Positions 8,065 to 16,369 of a DNA stretch of 64,000 nt are shown piece after piece; positions within the stretch are counted from its first letter, which is position 1, and every line of letters starts with the position of its first letter. This stretch comes from Akkermansiaceae bacterium (GTDB taxonomy: Bacteria > Verrucomicrobiota > Verrucomicrobiia > Verrucomicrobiales > Akkermansiaceae), in assembly GCA_017798145.1 (NCBI GenBank), contig CP059069.1, positions 543,226 to 607,225 on the forward strand. Direction: 5' to 3'. The notes under the pieces were generated by a model. That model was not told the DNA's origin. It saw only the letters and a list, made by a program, of their open reading frames with translations, and ran no database searches. The position numbers and the translations under genes are program-made.

Positions 8065-9381
8065 CTATACCCCCAGCCGATACGGCTCCAGCCACTGCTC
8101 GACGAACTTCCTCGTTTCCGCATCGACCTTGCGGTTGCAGGATGCTTCGAGTTCGGAAATGCCCCAGTTCCCGTCGGACAGCCGCCGGATGCACAGGGTG
8201 GCACGACTCGGGTGCAGCACCCGGTAGATGTAGCACTCGCCGGTTTCCACACGCGCCGTGTAGCTGGCGACGCAGTTCTTCTGCTCCCGCCCCTCGGCGA
8301 CGAGTTCGGCCTGGTTGCGGAGCGGAATGATACTGCCTTTGATGCCCGGCAGCGGCGGGAGCGGCAACGTGCCGTGCTCTTTGCGGAGCGCCCTGAGTTT
8401 CTGGAAATCCACGGAAACCTTCCCATGCAGATCCCTGATCCTTGCCACCGACGCAAGTGCCGGGAGCGGTCGGCCATCCTCCAGCTCGTCTTTCATCGCC
8501 GCCGTGTCACGCAGCGTCGCCGCGACGGCTCCCCGGTATTTCTCCTTCGGGTCTGCGGCCACCTCTTCGAGAAGGGCTGGTGTCAGCGCCGGGCGGATGT
8601 GTGGGGTGAGGATCAGTTCCATCACGCCGAGATTGATGGTTGGGACATGGGCGAGCAATTTGGCGGAAGCGGAGTCGGTCCGGCGCATCACCGTCAGCAG
8701 CGCTTTCCACAGGCGCGGATCGATCGACGCAGGCGGGATCTTGCGGAACAGCTTCACCTGGGCCGCCGTATCGGGGAGCTTGAGCAGTTTGAGGAGATCG
8801 CGCTGAGGCATGCGGCCGAAGTCGAGCTTGCTCCTCGGATAGTCCGCATACCAATCCGCCACCGCGTAGGCGAGCACCGGGTTGGCCTTCGCGAGATCCA
8901 GCACGCCCTTGTCGTGGGCAAGCAGCATGAGCAGGTTCCACTGGTGGCTGCGGAAATCCTGGAGCGACTTGGCCACGTCCTTCGGCAGGGAGAAACGGAA
9001 CGAATCAAAAGCCCGTTTCCGCTGCTCGGCGAGGGGCGTTGGCTTGGGGGCCGCCGGCTTCCTTGAGGCGCTCTCCTCAAACAGATCGAACGCCAGCTGG
9101 TCTCCCGCCGCTGGGGGTGGCGGGTTCTTAGCGGCCTTCTTTTGCGCTCCCTTCGCCGGCCGCCGGTAAGGAGCGACCAACCGGAACTCCGGAACGAACG
9201 CGTCCCAGGAACCGAGCAGGTTGCGCACTGCGGACGGCTCATCCCACCCACGAATCAGCATCACCTCATCCTCTCGGAAAATCATCAGCTTCCCATCCTT
9301 GAAACGGTAGCCGGGAGTGCGGGGCGCGGCAGGGGACGGCATGGGATGAGCGTGGAAGATCCGGGTCGGCTCGGCAATCAT
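8065..9381 (-). CDS. PcfJ-domain protein
   Basis: A protein of about 438 residues with a C-terminal PcfJ-like region: an EQKNCVASY segment, then ECYIYRV, ATLCIRR, and WGISELEASCNRKV, ending in a Trp-rich helix (EQWLEPYRLG). PcfJ was named from conjugative plasmid genes and the domain is scattered in accessory genomes; its biochemical role is not established. The N-terminal two thirds are helical and poorly conserved to the eye, with a Lys/Pro/Ala-rich linker at about residues 70-110. The start is uncertain: the frame is open to 9456, but the first ~25 residues look non-coding, so ATG 9381 is chosen over 9456 and 9342. It is convergent with the exporter operon and lies downstream of the small XRE gene on the same strand. 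Confidence 0.6.
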   Translation of the reverse strand: MIAEPTRIFHAHPMPSPAAPRTPGYRFKDGKLMIFREDEVMLIRGWDEPSAVRNLLGSWDAFVPEFRLVAPYRRPAKGAQKKAAKNPPPPAAGDQLAFDLFEESASRKPAAPKPTPLAEQRKRAFDSFRFSLPKDVAKSLQDFRSHQWNLLMLLAHDKGVLDLAKANPVLAYAVADWYADYPRSKLDFGRMPQRDLLKLLKLPDTAAQVKLFRKIPPASIDPRLWKALLTVMRRTDSASAKLLAHVPTINLGVMELILTPHIRPALTPALLEEVAADPKEKYRGAVAATLRDTAAMKDELEDGRPLPALASVARIRDLHGKVSVDFQKLRALRKEHGTLPLPPLPGIKGSIIPLRNQAELVAEGREQKNCVASYTARVETGECYIYRVLHPSRATLCIRRLSDGNWGISELEASCNRKVDAETRKFVEQWLEPYRLGV

Positions 9382-9519
9382 CGGATGGATCCGGGGAGAG
9401 AATTTCGGCAGCCGGGAACCTCGTGGATCCTTTTTTTCCCAACCCCAACCAAGCACGACGGGTGTTGCATCGAGCCGACGCCTGATAAGGCCATGTACCC
9501 AGCGGCATCACAACTGCGC

Positions 9520-9795
9520 TTATCGCGACCCCTGCCGCACCACCCGGTCAAGGTCTGCTGGGCGTTTCGGATAAAGATCCGCAAGGTCACACTTCAGCAC
9601 CCGGGCAAGCAACAACAGTTCGGCGTCGTTGACCCTCCGCAAACGAGCCTCGATCTTCGACAGTCCGGCACGGGTAAGATCCCAGCCCGCCACCTGGAGC
9701 TTCGCGGCAAGCGCTTCCTGCGACAGTCCGGCAACCATCCTCAGCTTCCGGACAGTCGGGCCGACGATGTTCTGCTGGCGTTTGCTTTGCTCCAT
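9520..9795 (-). CDS. Small XRE-family HTH regulator
   Basis: A 91-residue protein that is nearly all helix-turn-helix: VRKLRMVAGLSQEALAAKL, then the recognition-helix region LTRAGLSKIEARLRRV, then DAELLLLARVLKCDL, as in Cro/C1-type and restriction-controller proteins. Two identical inverted repeats of form GCTCC-N6-GGAGC lie at 9789-9804, across its own start codon, and at 9835-9850, just upstream. This is the pattern expected for an autorepressor. It is divergent from the small lipoprotein gene at 9925, which may be co-regulated. Confidence 0.75.
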   Translation of the reverse strand: MEQSKRQQNIVGPTVRKLRMVAGLSQEALAAKLQVAGWDLTRAGLSKIEARLRRVNDAELLLLARVLKCDLADLYPKRPADLDRVVRQGSR

Positions 9796-9804
9796 TTTTG
9801 GAGC
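9789..9804. promoter_or_regulatory. Probable operator 1 of the XRE repressor
   Basis: An inverted repeat GCTCC, six bases, GGAGC that covers the ATG of the XRE gene (CAT at 9793-9795 on the plus strand). The same sequence pattern and spacing recur at 9835-9850. Binding here would block translation start or elongation of its own message. Direct sequence observation; the binding protein is inferred. Confidence 0.5.
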
Positions 9805-9834
9805 TTGACGTTAATCATAGAAATCGTCTGATTT

Positions 9835-9850
9835 GCTCCGCTATTGGAGC
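9835..9850. promoter_or_regulatory. Probable operator 2 of the XRE repressor
   Basis: Second copy of GCTCC-N6-GGAGC, 46 bp from the first copy, in the divergent region between the XRE gene and the small lipoprotein gene. The flanks extend the symmetry slightly (TTGCTCC and GGAGCAA). It is well placed to control both transcripts. Confidence 0.5.
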
Positions 9851-9924
9851 AATTATCCGATGTGCCATCTCGGACATGATCGAATTGGAATCACATCAAC
9901 ACTGAACCTAAACCAAACTGAAAA

Positions 9925-10263
9925 ATGAAAACGTATTTCAAAGTCTTAGCCGTTCTTTTGGCAATTCAGCTTCTACCCTCATGTAAAAGTGAGGAGGAAA
10001 AACGAAGAGAGGCTCAAATAAGAATTCACCGACTCATCGACCAAAATGCTAGCCGGATGAGTTCGGAGTCCGAACGCCGCAGAGCGGAAGATGAGGCAGC
10101 GCTGGAGATTCTCGGACGAGCCATTGGGCAGGGTCTTCAACAAGGCGGACAATCTGGCGGAGACTACGGAGGCGCTTCACAAAGGGAGCGTGACGAATAC
10201 TATCGTCGGCAGAACCAGAGGGGGAGGGAAGAGGACTTGGATACCATTATACGGGGCTATTGA
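9925..10263 (+). CDS. Small lipoprotein, unknown function
   Basis: A 112-residue protein with a hydrophobic signal and lipobox-like end (LLPSC, Cys at about residue 20), followed by a highly charged, helical Glu/Arg-rich region and a Gly/Gln-rich stretch (GQGLQQGGQSGG). It is probably a small lipid-anchored periplasmic protein. I do not recognise a family. It starts divergently from the XRE gene, downstream of the two presumed operators, so it may be controlled by that repressor. Confidence 0.6.
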   Translation: MKTYFKVLAVLLAIQLLPSCKSEEEKRREAQIRIHRLIDQNASRMSSESERRRAEDEAALEILGRAIGQGLQQGGQSGGDYGGASQRERDEYYRRQNQRGREEDLDTIIRGY

Positions 10264-10464
10264 ATACACCCTCTTGATCCTACATTGGGGATCTTCAAGT
10301 GGGCAAATTGCGGGAGAAAGCTGCTTGGTTGATGACTCAGCCATGTACACGCCTACACAACCCGATCCTTGAACCTTTCCGAAGTTCATGGGATCATGTC
10401 GGCTATCTCCGTCGGGGACCGGGCGCTTCTTGGCTCTCGGCGGAGTCCAATCCCATCGAACCCC

Positions 10465-11838
10465 ATGGCCGACAATCATTCTCTCCAGAGACTCCTCTCC
10501 GCCTTTAACGTCACCGACCTTGGTGAGGGCGACCCAATTACCGGCTGCAACCTGCTGGCAACGATGGCGGTCACGCTGGGCAACCTGTCACAGCCGGGCA
10601 GCGGGCTCAGGTCAACTGATGGACGCCTCCTTCCCGTTAGCTGCAACCTCCTTGCCACAGGCTCCCTGCTCGGCAGCCTCGTCATCGACGAGGTGGTCAC
10701 GCCGGTCGGCCGCTGCCAGGACAACCTCCTCGGCCAGCTGACCCGCCTCCTCAAGAACGATGCGGCGGAAGGCAACAAGCCGACACCCCGAAAATGGTCC
10801 TTGGCGAAAGGACAGCCGAACCAGGGGGAGAAGGCGCTGCTCCAGATCATGACCCGCGATCAGGACTTCCCTCCGCTGTTCGGTTCCATCCAGGATGAGT
10901 GGAAACAGGTTCTCAGCGAGCCTCCCTCACCACGGGTGGAGGATCTGGTGCGACGCCCCCGGGTATTCGTGACAGCACACACGCGGAGCCATCTTGAGAA
11001 GCTTCTGCCCGATGCCCATCTGGGCGAGGCGCTGGTAGCCATCGGTCTGGGCCGGGCAGCCGACGCGACGAAGCTCGATGACCTTTTTCCGCGCCTGATG
11101 GACGGGATGTTCCCCGGCGGTCCTGCAGGCGAACTTGTCAGGGGAAGGCTGCTTGTCACCGACCGAGGCGGGATTCTGCGCGAAGTCGCGGCATCAACCG
11201 ACGCCAAGCACAGCTGGCTCGGGCGCTTGGTCTGGCTCGTCGAAGGCGACGCAGGCCCCGACGCTCCTCCTGTGGGCAAGACCGGCGGACTGATCCAGCT
11301 CCCCCGACTCACCCGCAGATTCGGGGAGGCTGTCCGTTCCACGATTGCTCGCCGGCTGGATACCGACGAACCGCAGCCCCTCGTCTACACCGAGGATCTC
11401 TCATCATACCAAGCCAACTGGATGGAGTTCCTGCGTGACAAGGAAGCATCGCTACCCGGAATACGAGGAATTGCGCGGAGCCTGTTCCCGAGCCTGGTGT
11501 TCGGTCTGGCGCGGCTGACAGCCGCCGGGGTGCCGCAGGGTTTCCAATACCATCTCGAAGGCATCGAGGCTTTCGCCCGCTTCCTCATCGAGCGGATGGA
11601 GGCGGCCAGGAATGAGATGCTCTGGTCGCCGGAGCAGGCGCGGAGGCTAAGGCTGAAGGAGAGCCTGCTGGAGAAGCTTGCTGACGGTCCGCAAGAAGCG
11701 CGTAGCATGGCACGCAGGTTCCATCGCCTTCCGAAGCCCGTTTGCAAAGGTTTGCTCCAAGAACTCGAGGATGAAGGCAAAGCAATGCTCATCGGCAGTA
11801 AATGGACGCTAACGAAGAGGCAGCCGACCACAAGGTGA
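10465..11838 (+). CDS. DUF3987-like protein with C-terminal winged helix (family weak)
   Basis: A 457-residue protein. The N-terminal third (ITGCNLLATMAVTLGN, later LPVSCNLLATGSLLGSLV and LLGQLTRLL) has the layout of DUF3987 proteins, primase/helicase-associated ATPase-like proteins of mobile elements, but no Walker A is left. The middle SLVFGLARLTAAG, followed by the EGIEAFARFLIERM helix, matches the C-terminal helical part of that family, and the final ~60 residues look like a winged helix ending in SKWTLT. A similar architecture occurs at 16370-17848 inside the neighbouring element. ATG 10465 is chosen because the codons before it look non-coding. It lies left of the tRNA fragment, so it may belong to an older insertion at the same locus. 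Confidence 0.4.
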   Translation: MADNHSLQRLLSAFNVTDLGEGDPITGCNLLATMAVTLGNLSQPGSGLRSTDGRLLPVSCNLLATGSLLGSLVIDEVVTPVGRCQDNLLGQLTRLLKNDAAEGNKPTPRKWSLAKGQPNQGEKALLQIMTRDQDFPPLFGSIQDEWKQVLSEPPSPRVEDLVRRPRVFVTAHTRSHLEKLLPDAHLGEALVAIGLGRAADATKLDDLFPRLMDGMFPGGPAGELVRGRLLVTDRGGILREVAASTDAKHSWLGRLVWLVEGDAGPDAPPVGKTGGLIQLPRLTRRFGEAVRSTIARRLDTDEPQPLVYTEDLSSYQANWMEFLRDKEASLPGIRGIARSLFPSLVFGLARLTAAGVPQGFQYHLEGIEAFARFLIERMEAARNEMLWSPEQARRLRLKESLLEKLADGPQEARSMARRFHRLPKPVCKGLLQELEDEGKAMLIGSKWTLTKRQPTTR

Positions 11839-12158
11839 GCCCGGTATCTGGAACCAGTAAAAAGAACGACTCCCTCTGAGATGTGTGGATTTTACACCAT
11901 AACACTTGGCGAACCTCCCGATCATGCTGTCCCGAGAATCGGGCGCTGCCACCGCTGCCACCGCTGCAAAGCGCCGCAGAAGCCATTTTTATAAGCTGCC
12001 TGGCAGCAGATAGGCACAGATTGTCGCGATACAACAACGACTCGAACGAAAGGAGAGACCCACCGCTCCCGCGCGTTTGAGGCACCATAGCGCTACCAGC
12101 CTCCCCCGATCAACGAATTCTAACACCTTTAATTTCCATAACTCCTTGAGAGAGAAGA
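11839..12158. other. Intergenic region before the attachment fragment, no gene recognised
   Basis: About 320 bp between the DUF3987-like gene and the tRNA-Tyr fragment. Short open frames in all directions lack any motif. It would be the original chromosomal sequence downstream of the tRNA-Tyr gene, or the end of an older insertion. Confidence 0.35.
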
Positions 12159-12214
12159 TGGTGGGCAGGGCTGGATTCGAACCAGCGTACTCAATGAGAG
12201 CAGATTTACAGTCT
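12159..12214 (-). repeat. 3' fragment of tRNA-Tyr (GTA): attachment-site remnant
   Basis: Read on the minus strand, this 56-nt piece starts in the anticodon arm with the GTA anticodon in CTGTAAATC, then has a class II variable loop, a TPsiC arm around GGTTCGAATCC, the acceptor 3' strand CCTGCCC, A73 and encoded CCA. The 5' half of a tRNA-Tyr is missing: upstream (12215 onward) is AT-rich and unrelated. This is the displaced 3' end left by an element that integrated into a tRNA-Tyr gene. The chromosome lies to the left and the element to the right, where the integrase gene begins 217 bp away. Confidence 0.85.
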
Positions 12215-12249
12215 ACGAAATTTGAATATTCCTTGAATTTCCATTGGGT

Positions 12250-12345
12250 TTCAGATTGTTTCATATTTTGCCGTAAACCATTGTATTTAAATGCCATATG
12301 AAACATTTTTCTTTTCATTCGCGTTCAGATTTTTTCATCTTTGCC
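12250..12345. repeat. Pair of direct repeats, likely integrase or excisionase arm sites
   Basis: Two closely similar ~22-bp direct repeats, 12250-12272 and 12324-12345. Both contain TTCAGATT, then TTTCAT, then GCC, with a 51-bp spacer. They sit between the tRNA-Tyr fragment and the integrase gene, where arm-type recombinase sites are expected. A shorter repeat, AAAGGATGAC, occurs twice just downstream at 12352-12372. The role is inference. Confidence 0.45.
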
Positions 12346-12430
12346 CGGGAGAAAGGATGACAAAAGGATGACAGGATTTCTGTTAGGACTTCGCTGGACA
12401 CCTTGAATTCGAATTGTAGAAGCGTAGGCC

Positions 12431-13771
12431 ATGGCTAAGAAAGACACGAAAGAAGATGACAAGGACAGCCTCGTCATACGGAGCAAGACGGATCAGCGCT
12501 ACTGGCTGAACCGCCTCAAGAAGCGGAGCCGAAGCGTTAATGGCACCCGGGTGACAGACCCCAACTTTTCAGTGCAGATTTCGTTCGATAAGCGCAAGGA
12601 ACGGGTCAAGCTTGCCACTGCCAACAAATCGGATGCGGCAGCGCGCGCGGCCGCATTCTATCGGAGCTTGGTAGCGGATGGCTGGGATCGCGCGTATGAG
12701 GTTCATTTGTTCGCCAGAACGGGAAGACGGGGGCAATCCAATTCCGGAGCGCTTCAACCAAACGAGACGCTGGGCGCATTGTTCGCAGCGTATGAGAAAG
12801 TGGCAGCTCCCCGCACGAGTACGATGTCCTCCTACAAAAAAGCTTTGCGAAAAATCTTTTCAGAGATCGCTGGCATCACCGCCGACAAGCGCGCTCCAAG
12901 TGCACCATCCAGAAACCGAGCATGGAGGGATCAAGTGGACAATCTTCCCCTGAATACGCTGACAGCAGATACCCTCCAGGATTGGAAGTATGCACAACTT
13001 GGTCGAATCGACCTGACCCTGGACGAACGCAGGGCCCACACCGTCACCCTCAATTCGCTGCTGCGGAATGGGCGCTCCATATTCGCAAAGAAACACCGGG
13101 CGGCGCTCGCTAAACACGTCCTGCTTCCCGAACCGATTCCGTTCGATGACGTCCGCCTGGAGTCCTCCCCCATCCCACGGTACCGCAGCAGGATCGATGC
13201 GCGAGCGATCCTGAAATCAGCTGATACCGAGCTTTGTGAAACCCATCCGATCCTTTACGCGACATTGAACCTCGCCCTGCGCACAGGTCTGAGACGCAAG
13301 GAAATTGATACTCTCATGTGGAAATCCTTGGACCTCGATCGCAAGGTTGTTCACGTAGAGGCCAACGAATATTACGACCTCAAATCCACAGACTCGGCCG
13401 GTGAGGTAGACATCAACGATGATTTTTTGGGCTTCCTGAGGCGATATCGCAAAAAACATTCCACTGAGATTTTCGTGATCCCCACGCCGCCAAAAATCCG
13501 TAAGAGACAGGCTTCAGCCAACAACCCGAAGTGGTCTGCCACATCCCAGGGCTACCGCTGTAAAACTGTTTTTGAGGATCTGACAAAGTGGTTGCGTGCC
13601 CATGGCGTCGATTCAAAGCGCCCCATTCATGAATTGCGGAAGGAAATCGGATCCCTAGTCGCCAACGAACACGGGATTTATGCCGCCAGCCGGTTCATGC
13701 GGCATGCGGACATCCGGATCACCGCTGCCAGCTACCTCGACAAGAAGAAGAGAATCGTAGCTCCGATCTGA
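12431..13771 (+). CDS. int: Tyrosine-type site-specific integrase
   Basis: A 446-residue tyrosine recombinase. All catalytic landmarks are visible: Arg in TGLRRKE (about Arg288), His-x-x-Arg in HELRKE (His400, Arg403), the third His in RHADIRIT (His425), and the nucleophile Tyr435 in SYLD. The N-terminal ~110 residues carry a basic region that may bind arm sites, followed by a SAM-like core-binding segment. It sits beside the displaced tRNA-Tyr 3' end and reads away from it, the classic arrangement of an integrative element or genomic island. It presumably inserts the element into tRNA-Tyr. Excision would also need a directionality factor, for which the next gene is a candidate. Confidence 0.9.
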   Translation: MAKKDTKEDDKDSLVIRSKTDQRYWLNRLKKRSRSVNGTRVTDPNFSVQISFDKRKERVKLATANKSDAAARAAAFYRSLVADGWDRAYEVHLFARTGRRGQSNSGALQPNETLGALFAAYEKVAAPRTSTMSSYKKALRKIFSEIAGITADKRAPSAPSRNRAWRDQVDNLPLNTLTADTLQDWKYAQLGRIDLTLDERRAHTVTLNSLLRNGRSIFAKKHRAALAKHVLLPEPIPFDDVRLESSPIPRYRSRIDARAILKSADTELCETHPILYATLNLALRTGLRRKEIDTLMWKSLDLDRKVVHVEANEYYDLKSTDSAGEVDINDDFLGFLRRYRKKHSTEIFVIPTPPKIRKRQASANNPKWSATSQGYRCKTVFEDLTKWLRAHGVDSKRPIHELRKEIGSLVANEHGIYAASRFMRHADIRITAASYLDKKKRIVAPI

Positions 13772-14010
13772 AGACCCGGGACTTCTCTCCCAGATATTTG
13801 ACCAGTTTGATCGACACGGTTGCCGCGATGTGCTACCGGGAGGTTGTGATGAGTCTGCAGCCTGAATCAATGCGAGGTTACAGAGAACACGTTTAGGGGG
13901 TGACCTGACGATCCGAGCTTAGGATTTGTCGGCGGGTGAGGATTAAAATCACTCTGAATTGGCCACTCACTCCCTTTTTCACGTCGCGGGATTTGGTGAA
14001 TCTTCCCGCT

Positions 14011-14211
14011 ATGAGCAGCGACCTCCTGAAACTCTCCGAGCAAATCGCACGGGATCTCCCGATTTCAGCAACTGACTTGGTGGCGGCGGGATACGTCAGT
14101 CGCACGACGCTATGGCGCCTCCAGCGCAGCGGGATGCCAGTCATACGCATCGGCAAGCGGGTCTTCGTGAAGTTTTCGGATCTGAAAAACGCAGGATCCT
14201 CACCTTCCTGA
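14011..14211 (+). CDS. AlpA/excisionase-like HTH DNA-binding protein
   Basis: A 66-residue MerR-like small helix-turn-helix: ISATDLVAAGYVSRTTLWRLQRSGMPVIRIGKRVFVKFSDL, a layout typical of AlpA/Xis proteins where the recognition helix is followed by a two-strand wing and a short helix. ATG 14011 is preferred to the upstream start at 13936, which adds residues of unrelated character. Next to the integrase, such a protein usually acts as excisionase or as a transcription activator of the element. Confidence 0.65.
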   Translation: MSSDLLKLSEQIARDLPISATDLVAAGYVSRTTLWRLQRSGMPVIRIGKRVFVKFSDLKNAGSSPS

Positions 14212-14244
14212 AGATACTCCTTAGCACAGACTAACCCCTAAAAT

Positions 14245-15006
14245 ATGTACAACATCCAAGCACACCCCCCGATTGATCCGGTAATCCCCGGCAACCTATC
14301 CGCAGGTGCGGCTCTTCAGTCGCCCGAAATCCTGAAGCTATGGGACTACAGCAAAGTTCCCTTCGAAGAAATCCCACAGGATCCTGAGCAATATATCACG
14401 CATGGTTCTCCTCAAGATCTGATTTGCATCGGTCACCATCTGAGGGACATGAAGACTGTCAGGCGCTCGGAGCTTGTGGATCCCCTCAACGCGCATTCTA
14501 TCATCGTACCCGCGATCATGACCAAACGCGAAGGTTTGCTGAAAGACGGAAGCGGGAGCGGACCACGGACCAATGAAAATACGGCGGAGCCCTATGCCGT
14601 CGTCGTTTCCGCCCCAAATCTTTCGTTGTCCACGCAGTTTGGCATTATCGGCGAATTTTTGGGATCCGCGAGTCTAGCATTCGTTGTCTGGGCGGGAGAG
14701 AGCCATCTTGAAGCATGGTTCTCGACCCGTTCGATTCTGGGACCGCATGAATTTTTCGAAGAAGCCATAGCTTTCGGTGCTGATCCTTCGATAAAAACCC
14801 GATGCCAGCCGTATGCCCTTCCTGGGGGGATCCATTGGCAAACGCGCCGGCAGAACACCATCGTCTATCTTGATCCGGATGCCCTTGCGGAAATGCACCG
14901 GGAGGACTCCAAGCCTCCCGCTGTCGATGAGACCAAAGCGGTTGCAAAAAACAAAAGGCAGAGGGCTAGGAGTAACGGTTCGAGGGGAAAGAAGCAGCGC
15001 TCCTAA
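14245..15006 (+). CDS. Primase-like protein of the element (AEP-type C-terminal features, weak)
   Basis: A 253-residue protein. Its C-terminal half has the strand order of archaeo-eukaryotic primase/PrimPol-like proteins in mobile elements: FVVWAGESHLEAWFS looks like the Ser-x-His catalytic motif region usually written SGxKSxHAWF, followed by an alpha helix, the FGADP turn, a QPYALPGGIHW segment and NTIVYLDP. The N-terminal half shows no clear metal-binding DxD. The last 30 residues are basic. Position between the HTH gene and other replication-type genes supports a replication role, but the catalytic residues are degenerate and the call is tentative. Confidence 0.4.
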   Translation: MYNIQAHPPIDPVIPGNLSAGAALQSPEILKLWDYSKVPFEEIPQDPEQYITHGSPQDLICIGHHLRDMKTVRRSELVDPLNAHSIIVPAIMTKREGLLKDGSGSGPRTNENTAEPYAVVVSAPNLSLSTQFGIIGEFLGSASLAFVVWAGESHLEAWFSTRSILGPHEFFEEAIAFGADPSIKTRCQPYALPGGIHWQTRRQNTIVYLDPDALAEMHREDSKPPAVDETKAVAKNKRQRARSNGSRGKKQRS

Positions 15007-15073
15007 TGAGCGTGAAAAGCGAACTTCTATAACCCTATCCAAACTTCCGCAAATTTTTGCACAAGCCATCTAT

Positions 15074-16264
15074 ATGGACAGGTTCAAATACATCCCCGAC
15101 CGGGTGTTCCTCACCGCAGAGGCCGCCAACCCGAGCCACACCGCCGAGGGCTTCGAGCGCCGCATTCGCTCCCATGGCAAACAGCGGCCGGAATTCATCA
15201 TCCTTTCCGTCAAAAACGGGAAGCATAAGCTGATCAGCGTCATCTGCCACCGGCTAACCGACGACCGGTGGCGGATAGCGCGTGTCGACGTCAACATCCC
15301 CTCCCTCCTGCATGGCCACAACGGGCGGTCTCTTGTGTCGGAAGCCGAGCTCGCCCTGGCTTTGACCCGCTTGCGGCACTTCCTCCGGAGAATCACCGTT
15401 CCGGAATCCCACGGCAGGCTGCTACCAGGGATTGGTATTAACAACCATGGGTTCCTATCCTATCAGGAGACGATGTTCCAGATCCAGGATCCGGGTCATC
15501 GTCTCCTCCGGGCATCCCACACCTCCCGCCGCCGTTACCAGCAGAAGGCACCGCTAATCCGATGGGGCCAGTCAACACGGTTCACGTCCGTCGAGTCGGA
15601 TATCTCCATCTACGACAAGCATGCCCAGCGCCGCAAAGGGCTGCTGTCACCGGCAGGCATCCCGGGTGTCCGGATCGAGCTTATCCTCAAGAACCCAGAG
15701 CGGATAGCGCAGGAGATACTGGCGGGCGGGGAATTCCCCAAGCAGCGGGGAGCGGTTATCCGCACCGTGACTATGGCAGCTGGCTACGCATCGGTCAGGC
15801 GGGCGCTGTCACGCATGGACGGGTGGGGAGAGAAGACTGATGAAGGCTTGTCCGCCCTCAGGGGGCCAGCCTGCTTGCTCATTCTCGGATTAGGTGCCCA
15901 CATCGCCGATCCGTTTGCCGTGGATGCGGTCATCGACCGCTACCGCGAGACCTATCAGCCCTGTGCCCGAACTCTCGGAAAAGTCGAACACGCCCTACGG
16001 AGCTACGCGACTTCCTACGTCGGGGGCACCTCAGTCTCCGCTCTGCCCGAGGACTTCGGCAACCTGCCCATCTCGGAGCTGCACTACCCCCAGGCTGAGA
16101 TCGAATACAAGATCCTCCTGAAGAGCTGGGAGGCCCCGCAGGTACCGGATCCGGACATCGCAGAGGCATGGTCCAGAACCACCTTCCTTTCAAAACGACC
16201 TGAACCTCATGAACTCGTTGGACATACCGCATCCGACCCCCTGCCTTGGACCAAAACCTTGTAG
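15074..16264 (+). CDS. Possible replication initiator-like protein, unknown family
   Basis: A 396-residue protein starting MDRFKYIPDRVF at ATG 15074; the frame is open upstream but that part overlaps the previous gene and looks non-coding. The segment SDISIYDKHAQRR followed ~15 residues later by GVRIELILKNPERIA resembles the conserved YDK-then-RIE pattern of phage and plasmid rolling-circle initiators of the Rep-CRI/gene II type. Two conserved-looking His/Arg clusters lie upstream (HLRRIT-like, LLPGIGINNHG). No HUH motif is obvious, so function is uncertain. It sits in a plus-strand run of element genes. Confidence 0.3.
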   Translation: MDRFKYIPDRVFLTAEAANPSHTAEGFERRIRSHGKQRPEFIILSVKNGKHKLISVICHRLTDDRWRIARVDVNIPSLLHGHNGRSLVSEAELALALTRLRHFLRRITVPESHGRLLPGIGINNHGFLSYQETMFQIQDPGHRLLRASHTSRRRYQQKAPLIRWGQSTRFTSVESDISIYDKHAQRRKGLLSPAGIPGVRIELILKNPERIAQEILAGGEFPKQRGAVIRTVTMAAGYASVRRALSRMDGWGEKTDEGLSALRGPACLLILGLGAHIADPFAVDAVIDRYRETYQPCARTLGKVEHALRSYATSYVGGTSVSALPEDFGNLPISELHYPQAEIEYKILLKSWEAPQVPDPDIAEAWSRTTFLSKRPEPHELVGHTASDPLPWTKTL

Positions 16265-16369
16265 GCGGAAGGCGATGTGCCCGACGGGAGGCCGCCCTAG
16301 GGCGCGGCCGACCAGGGGCCATGAACGCCCACCCGACACTCCCAGCTTAAACCTCCAGTCCAAACCGAT

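Noticed and set aside
12159..12214. A functional tRNA-Tyr gene
   Set aside because: The D-arm and the 5' acceptor strand are missing, so it cannot fold into a tRNA.
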